This document shows positions 52,323 through 61,236 of a stretch of 64,000 nt of DNA, in pieces; within the stretch, counting starts at the first letter, position 1; each line of letters starts with the position of its first letter. Both the position numbers and the translations under genes were made by a program. This stretch comes from Mycobacterium sp. SMC-8 (lineage in GTDB: Bacteria; Actinomycetota; Actinomycetes; Mycobacteriales; Mycobacteriaceae): assembly GCF_025263565.1 (NCBI RefSeq), contig NZ_CP079865.1, forward strand, positions 5,456,001 to 5,520,000, in the 5' to 3' direction. The notes beneath the pieces were generated by a model. The model searched no databases. It was not told the origin of the DNA and was given only the letters and a program-made list of their open reading frames with translations.

Positions 52323-53984
52323 TCAGATGGGGTTGACTGACGGTTGTACTCGCTCAAGGATCTCGATCCGCCCGGTCGAGCCGTCGACACGGCACCGGTC
52401 GCCGGTCACCAGGACGCGTGTCCCGATGCCGGTGTTCGCAACGCAGGGAATGCCCAGCTCCCGAGCCACCACCGCGGCGTGACTCAGAGCCCCGCCGATG
52501 TCCATGACCAGGCCTGCGGACAGGAACATGATCGCCGCCCAGCTGGGATCCGTGGTGCGGGCCACCAGGATCTCGCCTTCCTCGATGTCGATGTCGTCGG
52601 GTTCGGTCACGACTCGGACCGGGCCCTCCACCACACCGGGGCTGGCCCCGATGCCCTCGATGAACTCGACCGAATCGTTCGGGGTGTCGATCAGCCGCGG
52701 CTGCGGTGCGCCGTTCCACTTCACCGGGAGTTCGTATCGCTGATACTCCTGGTGGCATCGCCGCCGGAACTCGACGGTGGACCGCGCCGTCGTCCACCGA
52801 CCGTCCCGAATCTCGTCTCGGGTGAGGAAGAAGATGTCTTCGGGATCATCGATGAATCCCTGCTCGGCCACGAGGAAACCGATCCGCCGGGCCGCTGCGC
52901 GCGCGACGTCGAGGCTCTGGAGGAAGCAGACCTTCCCGACACCGCGGAGCGGGATGGCCCGCCCGGCGAGCGCCAGAACCGCCCGCGCCTTGAGCCGCTT
53001 CACGCCACTCAGCGATGCCAGGAGTTGCCGCTTCTCGCCTTCTCGTTGGATGCGGAACGCCTCTTCCCGCACCCGAGGGTCGGCGTCATCGCCGCGGGCG
53101 GCGTACGACGCGAGCATGCGCTCCAGCGGGGCGTGGTCCTCGCGCCAGACCCGCCCGGAGATCTCGCCTTCGTTGGGTCCGTGATAGCCGTGCCGGTCGA
53201 GGAACGTCGTCAGGTCGAGGGCGTTCCTGGAACACGCCCAGAGATCGTGGACGAAACGCGTTTCCTCGTGGTCGCCGTCACCCGACAGCAGTCCCCCGCC
53301 GACACCGGCGGCCTCGATCAATGCACTCAGCTGGTCGTAGGCCAACTGAACGACCGCGAACGTCGTCACCATGTGCAGATAGGCGTTGTGATGAAAGCGG
53401 ACCGCAGCGGCTTCCAACATATGCTGCGCCTCAACGATATCGGCGTGTCCGACCCGGTGGACCTCCGTACGCCACCACTGATCGGTCTCCGCACGGGCCT
53501 TCTTGATCAGCCCCGGAGCTCGGGCTGTGATGACCGGTACACGGAGCGCCGCACGCAGGTAATAGCGCCGTTCAGGACGGCTCACGTAGTCCTCGGGCGT
53601 CGCGGCGAAGAGAGATTCGGCGACGTCGGCGCCGCTGGTGCCGGGCAACCGCTCCCCCATCGCGAGGAAGAAGTCGGCGCGTAGCACGGGCCGCCCGTAG
53701 AACACGCTCATCACCCGGTCGTGTTCACCGGCCGGCCCCTGTGCCTCGGCTCCGGTGAGGACGCCGAACGCGGCGAAGGTCTTTCGCATCCCCATGTCAC
53801 TCGCGGGACCCCAGATGCTCCATCCGAGTGGAGTGATGACACCCGGAATCGCCTCCGCGACATTGACCGTCGTCCACAGGGTGTCGGGTGCCGACGAGCT
53901 GTGCCGCGGATCGCGTCCCAGGTCAAGTGCGTCGTCCGGCGCGCTTGTGCCGTGAGGCGTTGTGCCGTTGGGGGAGGCGGTCAT
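52323..53984 (-). CDS. Swivel-domain phosphotransfer protein A (RPH-like without ATP-grasp)
   Basis: The 553-residue protein starts, after a loose tail, with LWTTVNVAEAIPGVITPLGW, the block that opens the substrate domain of rifampicin phosphotransferase-like enzymes, and carries HGPNEGEISGRVWRED. The C-terminal 100 residues are a PEP-utilising mobile domain with DPSWAAIMFLSAGLVMDIGG and the phosphohistidine site GGALSHAAVVARELGIP (His about 502). No ATP-grasp is present. It should accept phosphate on the His from another protein and pass it to a molecule bound by the N-terminal domain. It overlaps the DUF7065-type gene by four bases. Confidence 0.85.
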   Translation of the reverse strand: MTASPNGTTPHGTSAPDDALDLGRDPRHSSSAPDTLWTTVNVAEAIPGVITPLGWSIWGPASDMGMRKTFAAFGVLTGAEAQGPAGEHDRVMSVFYGRPVLRADFFLAMGERLPGTSGADVAESLFAATPEDYVSRPERRYYLRAALRVPVITARAPGLIKKARAETDQWWRTEVHRVGHADIVEAQHMLEAAAVRFHHNAYLHMVTTFAVVQLAYDQLSALIEAAGVGGGLLSGDGDHEETRFVHDLWACSRNALDLTTFLDRHGYHGPNEGEISGRVWREDHAPLERMLASYAARGDDADPRVREEAFRIQREGEKRQLLASLSGVKRLKARAVLALAGRAIPLRGVGKVCFLQSLDVARAAARRIGFLVAEQGFIDDPEDIFFLTRDEIRDGRWTTARSTVEFRRRCHQEYQRYELPVKWNGAPQPRLIDTPNDSVEFIEGIGASPGVVEGPVRVVTEPDDIDIEEGEILVARTTDPSWAAIMFLSAGLVMDIGGALSHAAVVARELGIPCVANTGIGTRVLVTGDRCRVDGSTGRIEILERVQPSVNPI

Positions 53985-54862
53985 ATGATGCGCCGAACCC
54001 AGTGGCCGACAATTCCCTCACCCGGCGAGCCCCACGCGTCGAAGTTGTCGTATTCACTCCACGTCGTCATTGCGGGAGCCGTTCTGGACGGACCCTGCGG
54101 AAACCAGATCGGGCAGTACTGGCGGCTCACCTGTGTGATGGTCCGCTCGCTCCCGTCCTCGAACTTCAGGTCGGCCTTGAGCAGCATGATCGGGTCGAAG
54201 GTGAACGTCAGATCAGTCAGCCGCAACGCGCCGTCGTCGGTGAGGATGAAGCCGTCGGTGACCGCATTGCCATCATCGGTGACGTTGCGGATGGCGGTGA
54301 AGTAGAAGTCATCGGTGGTGACGCAGAAGCCCACACCCTCGATCCACTGTTTGGGTTCGTCGCGATAGCCGAAGGTACGGTCCCGCATGCCGCGACAGGC
54401 GGTCTCGGTCGTCGTACCGTTCATCGTGATCGTGGCCGAGACGTCCACACCCTGCTGATAGTGCTGCAGCGTGGAGTCCTTCACGGTGCCGAGGACGGCG
54501 TTGGTGGTGTAGTCGCCCACGCAGTGACGCAGGGTGTAGTCGATCGTCGCCGAGATGCCGGGACCGTCGACGGTGACCTTTCCGCGCGGATCGAAGTCGA
54601 TCGAGTCGCTGGTGAAACTTCCAGGTTCGAGTGATTCCTGGATCTCGACGACGTGGCCGTCACGCCACACGGTGAATCGCGCGCGCCTGCCGTCGCTGTT
54701 CGGCGAGGTCGAGACGTGCGCCTCACCGTAGATCGGTGCCGGGCCGCTCAGCGACCAGAACGACAGGTACGCGTTGTCGCGGTACACCGGGTCGTCCGGT
54801 CCGGCGGCACCGGGGTGCACGAGTTCGCCGATCGGTCCCCACTCGGTCTGTGTAGTTGCCAC
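53981..54862 (-). CDS. DUF7065-type protein (lipocalin/CrtC-like) paired with swivel protein A
   Basis: The 293-residue protein has the family blocks LQHYQQGVDVSATITMNGT and ACRGMRDRTFGYRDE. It is mostly beta strands, with no signal peptide or membrane helix, and is the most divergent of the four paralogues. The fold is expected to bind a hydrophobic small molecule. It is the first gene of a six-gene operon, starting at an ATG at 54862, and its stop overlaps the start of swivel protein A, which argues that both act on the same substrate. Confidence 0.8.
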   Translation of the reverse strand: MATTQTEWGPIGELVHPGAAGPDDPVYRDNAYLSFWSLSGPAPIYGEAHVSTSPNSDGRRARFTVWRDGHVVEIQESLEPGSFTSDSIDFDPRGKVTVDGPGISATIDYTLRHCVGDYTTNAVLGTVKDSTLQHYQQGVDVSATITMNGTTTETACRGMRDRTFGYRDEPKQWIEGVGFCVTTDDFYFTAIRNVTDDGNAVTDGFILTDDGALRLTDLTFTFDPIMLLKADLKFEDGSERTITQVSRQYCPIWFPQGPSRTAPAMTTWSEYDNFDAWGSPGEGIVGHWVRRII

Positions 54863-54923
54863 GGAACACCTTTCATCCTGCGCTGGACGGGTCGTCTTGG
54901 CCCATTCCGCACCCTACACAAAA

Positions 54924-54955
54924 TCTGGACTCAAAATCCGGATATTGCGTCCAGA
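54924..54955. promoter_or_regulatory. 32-bp dyad in the divergent promoter region, candidate shared operator
   Basis: The element is TCTGGAC-5-ATCCGGAT-5-GTCCAGA: perfect 7-bp arms, a perfect 8-bp central palindrome, and three of five pairs matching in each spacer, with exactly equal spacing. It lies 62 bases before the DUF7065-type start (54862, minus) and 62 before the P450 start (55018, plus). A dimeric or double-dimeric TetR repressor encoded in the operon (50929-51564) could control both directions here. Confidence 0.65.
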
Positions 54956-55017
54956 AGACTGCTAGCGTGATCCACGAACCCGACGGGTCTACGGATCCTT
55001 TCGACGAGGAGAGTTCC

Positions 55018-56223
55018 ATGACAACTGCCACACGATCAGTCCCCGTAATCGACTTCGACCACCACTCAGCAGAATTCGCGCGCGATCTGGAAGGCCGGGC
55101 CCGCAATCTGCTCGCGCATCCGATCGCCTACACCAAGAGCAACGGCGGCCACTACGTGGTGTCCTCACACGAGCTGGTCCGCGAGGTGCTGCTCGACACC
55201 GACACCTATTCCTCCGGCCGGACCACCGACGGCGCAGGCGGCCTCTTCATCCCGTCGTTCCCCATTCCCCTACCCGGAGGAGCTTTGCTGCCCGCCGAGT
55301 CGGATCCTCCTCAGCACACCGATCTGCGCAAGGTGCTGAACCCGTTCTTCACCCGGTCGGCCTCGGAGGCGCTGCGGGCCAACATCGAAGCCATCGTGGC
55401 GACCGCCATCGACGACATCGTGACCAAGGGCGATTTCGACGTCGTCTACGACCTCGGGCACGTCGTCGGACCGACGACCATGATGAGTTACCTCGGCTTT
55501 CCGTTGGAGCTGCGGGACCGCTTCATCGATGCCATCAGGACCGGATACATGCGCAAACCCGGTGATGACGACGTGAGCGACCTTCTGGAGCTGGCGGGCA
55601 TGGTCTATGGGGTCATCAACGACAAGCGCGAGAACCCGACGGATGACGTCGCCAGCAGCCTGATTCACCACCCCGACGCCGGATTCTCCGACGTCGAACT
55701 CGTCTCGCTGCTGGTCACGCTGTTGTTCGGCGGGTTCGAGACCACCGAGTCACTCATCGCGAACACCCTGATCCACCTGGATACCGACCGGGCCCTACGC
55801 CAACGACTGATCGACGACCCATCGCTGATCCCGGGGGCGGTGGACGAATTCCTGCGCGTCATCACTCCCGAAACCACCACCGCCCGGCGGGTGACCCGCG
55901 ATGTCGAGCTGGGTGGCGTGGCAATCAAGGAGGGCGAGTTCATCTTGTTGGTGCTCACCGCGGCCAACCACGACGAAACCGTCTTCGACGATCCGGTGAA
56001 GATCGACCCGACCCGAAAGCTCAGCCAGAGCCTGGCGTTCGGATTCGGCGTACACCGGTGCATCGGGGCGATCATCACCAGGATGGAAGCCATCGCCATC
56101 CTCGAGCAGCTCCTTGCGCGCATCCCCGACTACTCCCTGCACATGGACCAGGCCAAGCGCTTCCCCGACTTGTCGGCGGCGAACGGCTGGCTCAACATTC
56201 CCGCGTCGACGAACCTCCGCTAG
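55018..56223 (+). CDS. Cytochrome P450
   Basis: The 401-residue enzyme has LLFGGFETTESLIA in the I helix (Glu-Thr in place of the usual Asp/Glu-Thr, within family range), the K-helix ExxR (DEFLRV), and the haem loop FGFGVHRCIGAIITRME with Cys about 348. ATG at 55018 has GAGGAGAG upstream. It is the first gene of the plus-strand operon P450-swivel B-DUF7064, so its hydroxylated product may be the acceptor for phosphorylation by the swivel protein; this is inference. Confidence 0.94.
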   Translation: MTTATRSVPVIDFDHHSAEFARDLEGRARNLLAHPIAYTKSNGGHYVVSSHELVREVLLDTDTYSSGRTTDGAGGLFIPSFPIPLPGGALLPAESDPPQHTDLRKVLNPFFTRSASEALRANIEAIVATAIDDIVTKGDFDVVYDLGHVVGPTTMMSYLGFPLELRDRFIDAIRTGYMRKPGDDDVSDLLELAGMVYGVINDKRENPTDDVASSLIHHPDAGFSDVELVSLLVTLLFGGFETTESLIANTLIHLDTDRALRQRLIDDPSLIPGAVDEFLRVITPETTTARRVTRDVELGGVAIKEGEFILLVLTAANHDETVFDDPVKIDPTRKLSQSLAFGFGVHRCIGAIITRMEAIAILEQLLARIPDYSLHMDQAKRFPDLSAANGWLNIPASTNLR

Positions 56224-56234
56224 GGCACCGGAGC

Positions 56235-57821
56235 ATGCATAGTTCGTCGGCTCCGAACACCCTGTGGACAACCGTGAACGTGTCCGAGGCGGTGCCGGGG
56301 GTCGCGACACCTTTGGGATGGAGCGTGTGGGGACCGGCACTGGATGGGGGGGTCAGGGGGACGTTCGCCGCGTTCGGTGTCCTGACTTCCCACGAAGCCG
56401 CAGGCCCTCACGGTGAGCACGATCGCCTCATCAGCATCTTCTACGGTCGCGCCGCGCTGCGTGCCGACTTCATGCTCGAGATGGGTGAGCGCCTCCCGGG
56501 GACGAGCGGTGCCGATGTGGCGACGTCATTGTTCGACGCCGTTCCGCCGGGCTACGTTGCTCGCCCGGCCCGTCGCTACTACCCCAGAGCGGCCGTCAGG
56601 ATTCCGTGGAACATGCTTCGATCGCCTCGGATGATCCGCGCCATCCGGGCGGACACCGAACCGTGGTGGCGCAGCCAGACGGCGGCCATTCCGACAGCGA
56701 GCGGCGAAACGGCCCGTGTCACGTTCTGCGCGGCCGTAGACAGGTTCGTCCACATCATGTACCTGCATTCGCTGGTGACCTTCGCGATCGTGCAACCGTC
56801 CCACGACCAGCTGGCCGCGCTGATCGACGCCGCAGGAAGCGGCACCGGGCTGCTCTCCGGGGGCGCCGACCACGAGGAGACCAGCCTCGTACAAGATCTG
56901 TGGGCGTGTTCGCGTGGTCAGCTCGAACTGTCTGAATTCGTTGCGCGCCACGGCTTTCACGGACCCAACGAGGGTGATATCACCGGTCGGGTCTGGCGCG
57001 AGGACTCCGCCCCGCTGGTTCGGATGCTGCAGAGCTATTCCGCTCTCGAGGCCGACGACAGTCCATCGGTCCGGGAGGCGCGCTTCGAGGCCGAGCGGCA
57101 ACGCGAGGAGACCGCACTCCTGAACTCGTTGTCGGGTCTACGAAAGGTCAAGGCACGCGCCCTGCTTCGCTATGCCCGACGCGGCGTGGCGTTGCGCGGG
57201 GTCGGCAAAGTCGCTTTTCTGCAGAGCCTGGACGTCGCGCGCGCGTCGGCTCGGCGATTGGGCGCCACGCTGCACGCCGAGGGTGTCTTCGCCGACCCCG
57301 ACGACGTCTTCTTCCACACCGTCGAAGAGATCCGGGCCGGCCGCTGGCAGGACCAGGAGACCGTCACCGACCGCCGCCGAGAACGTGAGCGCTACCTCCA
57401 ACTTGCCGAACTCCCGGTGCACTGGACCGGGATGCCCGACGAGGTGGCGGCTGCGGGACCGTCGGAGCTGGTGGAGACACTTGACGGCGTCGGCGCCAGT
57501 GCGGGCGTGGTGGAGGGCAGGGTGCGGGTCGTCTCCGATCCGGGTGACATTGCTCTTGAGCCCGGTGAGATCCTCGTCGCTCGCACCACGGATCCCAGTT
57601 GGGCCGCAATCATGTACCTCTCCGAGGGTCTCGTCATGGACGTCGGCGGCATGCTCAGTCACGCGGCGATCGTGGCCCGCGAATTGGGTGTGCCCTGTGT
57701 GGCGAACACGAAGGTCGGGACCCAGGTCCTGCGCACGGGCGACCTCATCCGAGTCGACGGCGGCGCGGGGCGGGTCGAAGTTCTGGAACGCGTCGGCGAA
57801 CACATCACCGTGGCCGACTGA
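56235..57821 (+). CDS. Swivel-domain phosphotransfer protein B (RPH-like without ATP-grasp)
   Basis: The 528-residue protein is collinear with protein A: LWTTVNVSEAVPGVATPLGW near the N-terminus, HGFHGPNEGDITGRVWRED in the middle, and EPGEILVARTTDPSWAAIMY, then DVGGMLSHAAIVARELGVPC with the phosphohistidine at about 476. The ATP-grasp domain is absent. The start ATG at 56235 is 11 bases after the P450 stop; a loose tail seen in protein A is missing here. The DUF7064-type gene follows after 17 bases. Its charged state could come from the PPDK-like protein encoded across the divergent promoter. Confidence 0.86.
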   Translation: MHSSSAPNTLWTTVNVSEAVPGVATPLGWSVWGPALDGGVRGTFAAFGVLTSHEAAGPHGEHDRLISIFYGRAALRADFMLEMGERLPGTSGADVATSLFDAVPPGYVARPARRYYPRAAVRIPWNMLRSPRMIRAIRADTEPWWRSQTAAIPTASGETARVTFCAAVDRFVHIMYLHSLVTFAIVQPSHDQLAALIDAAGSGTGLLSGGADHEETSLVQDLWACSRGQLELSEFVARHGFHGPNEGDITGRVWREDSAPLVRMLQSYSALEADDSPSVREARFEAERQREETALLNSLSGLRKVKARALLRYARRGVALRGVGKVAFLQSLDVARASARRLGATLHAEGVFADPDDVFFHTVEEIRAGRWQDQETVTDRRRERERYLQLAELPVHWTGMPDEVAAAGPSELVETLDGVGASAGVVEGRVRVVSDPGDIALEPGEILVARTTDPSWAAIMYLSEGLVMDVGGMLSHAAIVARELGVPCVANTKVGTQVLRTGDLIRVDGGAGRVEVLERVGEHITVAD

Positions 57822-57838
57822 GAAAGGATTCATATCTG

Positions 57839-58885
57839 ATGGCTTGGAAGGACGACGTTTCGGTCGCGGACGAGGGTCTGCACCCTCGGACCAACGACGG
57901 TTGGTGGAACGAGAGCACCTACTTCGGTTTCGTGTCGAAGGAACACAACATCGGCGGCATGATCTATTACTACTTGCGGCCCAACCAACGCCAGATCATG
58001 GGCGGACCGATGATCTGGGACCCCAGCGGGGACGAGATCGGCACTTGTCGGCACTGGGGCTGGAACTGGCACGTTCCGCTCGGCGAAGATGACGATGTCT
58101 TCGACTTCTCTCTGGAGACAGGCTTTTCCGTCCGAACCATCGAGCCTCAGGTGTCCTACCACGTGCAGTACGACGCCGGCGGCTGCCAAATGGACCTCGT
58201 CTACACCGCCGCCCGCGAGCCCTACTACATGAAGATGGACACCCCGGAAGTCAATGCGGGCATGATCGATCTCGTGCAGGCCGTGGAAGGAGACATCACC
58301 ACCGGTCACTACGAGCAGTACGGTTATATGAGCGGCACCATCACGCTCGACGGCGAAGTCATGCGGCTGACGGACGTGGCCACGCTGCGCGACCGCACCT
58401 GGGGACCCCGCGCGGTCACCGTGCCGATGGTCAAGGCGCGTACCGGGTATCAGTTCGGAATCGGCTCGCCCGACAACGCCTTTCACGTCTTCTCCGTCGC
58501 TGACCGGCCCTGGGAGCAGGACCCTGTCATCGGAATGGTCGACAATGTGACCTCCGGGTTCTATGTCCGCGACGGCGTCGTGGGACAGCTGGTCTCCGGC
58601 ACCCGACGGTGTGTCGAGCGGGGTAGCGACGGACGTCCGATCCTTGAATTGGTCGAGGCGACAGATCATCTCGGACGCACGCTCTACGCCGAGGGCCGCA
58701 ACCAGGACTGCCTGAAATGGCCGGGAGTCTACGGCGACTTCATGATCTTCAACCACAATCAGCGCTGGGATTTCGACGGTTTCACCGATGCACCGGGCCA
58801 GCTCAACGACTACATGATGTGCCGGCAGTACCGTCGATTCATGTTGTCGCAGGCCGGGACGCCGATGGTGGGGAGCGCGGGCTAG
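57839..58885 (+). CDS. DUF7064-type protein (lipocalin/CrtC-like) paired with swivel protein B
   Basis: The 348-residue protein has WWNESTYFGFVSKEHNIGG at the N-terminus, GHYEQYGYMSGTITLDGE and VATLRDRTWGPRAVTVP, then a long C-terminal half. It is close in length and order to the solitary copy at 33979-35016. It lacks export or membrane signals. A role as binding protein, isomerase or hydratase for a lipid- or terpenoid-like molecule is possible; no catalytic residue is assigned. It closes the P450 operon and is followed by a strong hairpin. Confidence 0.82.
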   Translation: MAWKDDVSVADEGLHPRTNDGWWNESTYFGFVSKEHNIGGMIYYYLRPNQRQIMGGPMIWDPSGDEIGTCRHWGWNWHVPLGEDDDVFDFSLETGFSVRTIEPQVSYHVQYDAGGCQMDLVYTAAREPYYMKMDTPEVNAGMIDLVQAVEGDITTGHYEQYGYMSGTITLDGEVMRLTDVATLRDRTWGPRAVTVPMVKARTGYQFGIGSPDNAFHVFSVADRPWEQDPVIGMVDNVTSGFYVRDGVVGQLVSGTRRCVERGSDGRPILELVEATDHLGRTLYAEGRNQDCLKWPGVYGDFMIFNHNQRWDFDGFTDAPGQLNDYMMCRQYRRFMLSQAGTPMVGSAG

Positions 58886-58892
58886 GCAGGTC

Positions 58893-58925
58893 GTCCGGCG
58901 GCGGTGACAGCTGACCCGCCGCCGG
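58893..58925. terminator. Strong bidirectional hairpin between convergent swivel operons
   Basis: TCCGGCGGCGG and CCGCCGCCGGA form a perfect 11-bp stem with an 11-base loop, 8 bases after the DUF7064-type stop and 18 bases from the stop of swivel protein C on the other strand. It should end both transcripts. Confidence 0.7.
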
Positions 58926-58942
58926 ACCTTCGGCGCGCCGGT

Positions 58943-60640
58943 TCAGTCGCGGCCCAGGACCTCGACGGTCCCGGCGCGGCCGTCCACCCGGCAGCGGTCA
59001 CCCGTCCGCAGCTGGGCCGTGCCGGAGCCCGTCCCCATGACGCAGGGGACCCCGAGTTCGCGGGCGATGATCGCCGCATGGCTCAACAGCCCGCCGATGT
59101 CGACGACGAGCCCTGCCGAGACGAACATCGGTGCCGCCCAACTAGGGTCGGTCGTGCGAGTGACCAGAATCTCCCCCTGTTCCAGCTCCCCGGCGTCATC
59201 GATGTCCAGCACCACCCGCGCCAGGGCCTCGACGACCCCAGCGCTCGCACCGACGCCCCGCAGGAGCACGGGGCCGCCGCGATCGTCCTCCTCGTCGCCG
59301 CGGCCGGCCTGGACCACGACCGGGACGGGCTGGCCGCGGAACGTACCCGGCAGGTCGAGCTTCAGATGCTCCTGGTATCGAGCCCGCCGCTCCGCGATCC
59401 GTCCGCGCACGTCGGGTCCGACCGGCACGGCGATCTCGTCCGCGGTCAGGAACCGGACGTCGTCGGCCTGCTCTAGAAGGCCGTCCTCGGCGAGCGTCTC
59501 TCCTATGCGGCGCGCCGCGGCGCGCACGACGTCGATCGCCTGCGTCCGGGCCGCTTTCCCGCGCAGCGGAAGGTAGACGTGGGCGAGACGGAGCACGAGC
59601 TTCGCGACGCGACGACGAGCCGGACCGAGGCCGGCAAGCAGCTCGCGCTCGGCGCGCCGGCGCTCCTCGCGTCCGCGCTCCTCGGCCGCCCGCGGGTCGG
59701 CGTCGTCGGACAACGAGGCGAACGAGGCGACGAGCGCGCGGAGCGGTTCTGGATCCTCGCGCCAGGGACGGCCCGAGGGTACGCCCTCGTGCGGCCCGTG
59801 GAACCCGTGCCGCTCGAGCAGGATGCGGAACGGCAGACGTTCGCGGGAGCATTCCCACACGTCGGCCACCACCTGCGTCTCCTCGTGTGAACCCGCCCCC
59901 CGCATGAGCGCTGACGGATCGATCCCGGCGATCGATGCGAGCCGCGTGAGCTGGTCGTAGATCGGCTGGGCCCCCGCGAGCAAGAGCGTCCCGTCGATCA
60001 TGAGGTTCTCGGTCATGCGGGCGACCCCCGCGAGGAAGGCGGCGCGGGCCTCGTCGAGCGTGCGGCCGGGCATGCATTCGATCTCGGATTCCCACCACGC
60101 GCGGGTCGCAGCACGCATTGTGCGCGTGCGGCCCGGGGCGCGCGCGAACGTCAGGGGGAAGCGGGCCGCGACGACCGGGTACCGCCGAACAGAGGGCCGG
60201 CTCGACAGCCCTTCGGGCACCGATCCGAAGATCTGGGTGACGACGGCGTCCGGGCTCGTACCGGGCATCACCGCCCCGACGTGGTGGAACCAGTCGATCC
60301 GGCTCGCGATGCGGCCATGGAAGACCGCGTACGTCCGCTCGGCCGGGTTGGCCGGGACGTCGGCATCACCGGGCGACAACGCGCCGATGGAGACGAGCGC
60401 GCCCCGGGTGGCGCGTTCGACGGCCGGGCCGATGACCGTCCAGTCCAGCGGAGTCAGAACTCCCGGGAAGGCCTCAGAAAGATTCGTGGTGCTCCACCAC
60501 GAATCGCCGGCCGCCGGCGTGTGCAGCGGGTCGACCGCCGGGGACGCAGTGCTCATCGCAGACATCATGGTCGCTACGGACGGCCGGCGGCCGAGTTCTG
60601 CCTTCCCCGTCGACCGCGACACATCGACGGCGTCCGTCAC
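58943..60640 (-). CDS. Swivel-domain phosphotransfer protein C (RPH-like without ATP-grasp)
   Basis: The 565-residue protein has WWSTTNLSEAFPGVLTPLDW, HGFHGPHEGVPSGRPWRED and DPSWAAPMFVSAGLVVDIGG followed by GLLSHAAIIARELGVP with His about 521. It is more distant from A and B than they are from each other, and its central region is arginine- and alanine-rich. The GTG at 60640 overlaps the SDR stop (GTGA), although ATGs at 60568-60556 nearer the conserved block are alternatives. It stays intact even though the SDR upstream of it is disrupted, so its expression from the operon may now be reduced or come from the IS. Confidence 0.85.
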   Translation of the reverse strand: MTDAVDVSRSTGKAELGRRPSVATMMSAMSTASPAVDPLHTPAAGDSWWSTTNLSEAFPGVLTPLDWTVIGPAVERATRGALVSIGALSPGDADVPANPAERTYAVFHGRIASRIDWFHHVGAVMPGTSPDAVVTQIFGSVPEGLSSRPSVRRYPVVAARFPLTFARAPGRTRTMRAATRAWWESEIECMPGRTLDEARAAFLAGVARMTENLMIDGTLLLAGAQPIYDQLTRLASIAGIDPSALMRGAGSHEETQVVADVWECSRERLPFRILLERHGFHGPHEGVPSGRPWREDPEPLRALVASFASLSDDADPRAAEERGREERRRAERELLAGLGPARRRVAKLVLRLAHVYLPLRGKAARTQAIDVVRAAARRIGETLAEDGLLEQADDVRFLTADEIAVPVGPDVRGRIAERRARYQEHLKLDLPGTFRGQPVPVVVQAGRGDEEDDRGGPVLLRGVGASAGVVEALARVVLDIDDAGELEQGEILVTRTTDPSWAAPMFVSAGLVVDIGGLLSHAAIIARELGVPCVMGTGSGTAQLRTGDRCRVDGRAGTVEVLGRD

Positions 60641-61236
60641 GCCTGCACGCTCTGGGTGGACGACTCATTGGTCGCCTCGACCGGGTCCCGGAGCAGCGCG
60701 TGGTCGACCTTCGGGGCCTCTCCACGCGAGAACAGCAGATCACCGAGGCGGACGGGCAGGGTGCGCACGAAGACCGCCGGGGTGAAGGTGCCCGGCATGG
60801 TGACCAGGCCCTGCCGGTCCTTCTCGAGCGACTTCACCATCTTTCGGGCGATCTTGTCCGTGGTCAGACCGGTGAACTTCTCGAGCTGCCGTGCGAGTTC
60901 CTGCGTCGTCTCGTTCTTGATGCCCTCGTTGTAGATGTTGGTGTCGGGCACGGACCCGAGGATGAAAACCGAGACGTCGACACCCGTGTCGCGAACGTCG
61001 CGTTGTAGGTCCATGGAGAACATCGTCAGCGCGGCCTTCGACGATCCGTACGTGGCGAGGTGCGGGACCGCGAACTCGCCTGCAATCGAGGAGACGTTGA
61101 GAATCGCCCCGCGCCCGCGGGGGACCATGACGCGCACCGCCTGCCTGCACAGCTCCAATGGCGCAAGGAGATTCGTGGTGAGGGTCTTGCGAACGTCCGC
61201 CGAGGAGAGCGTGCCGAAGTGCTGTGTCGCCCCTAG

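Noticed and set aside
52344-53684. 446-codon plus-strand frame over swivel protein A
   Set aside because: The opposite strand gives a domain-bearing protein with the phosphohistidine motif; this frame has none.
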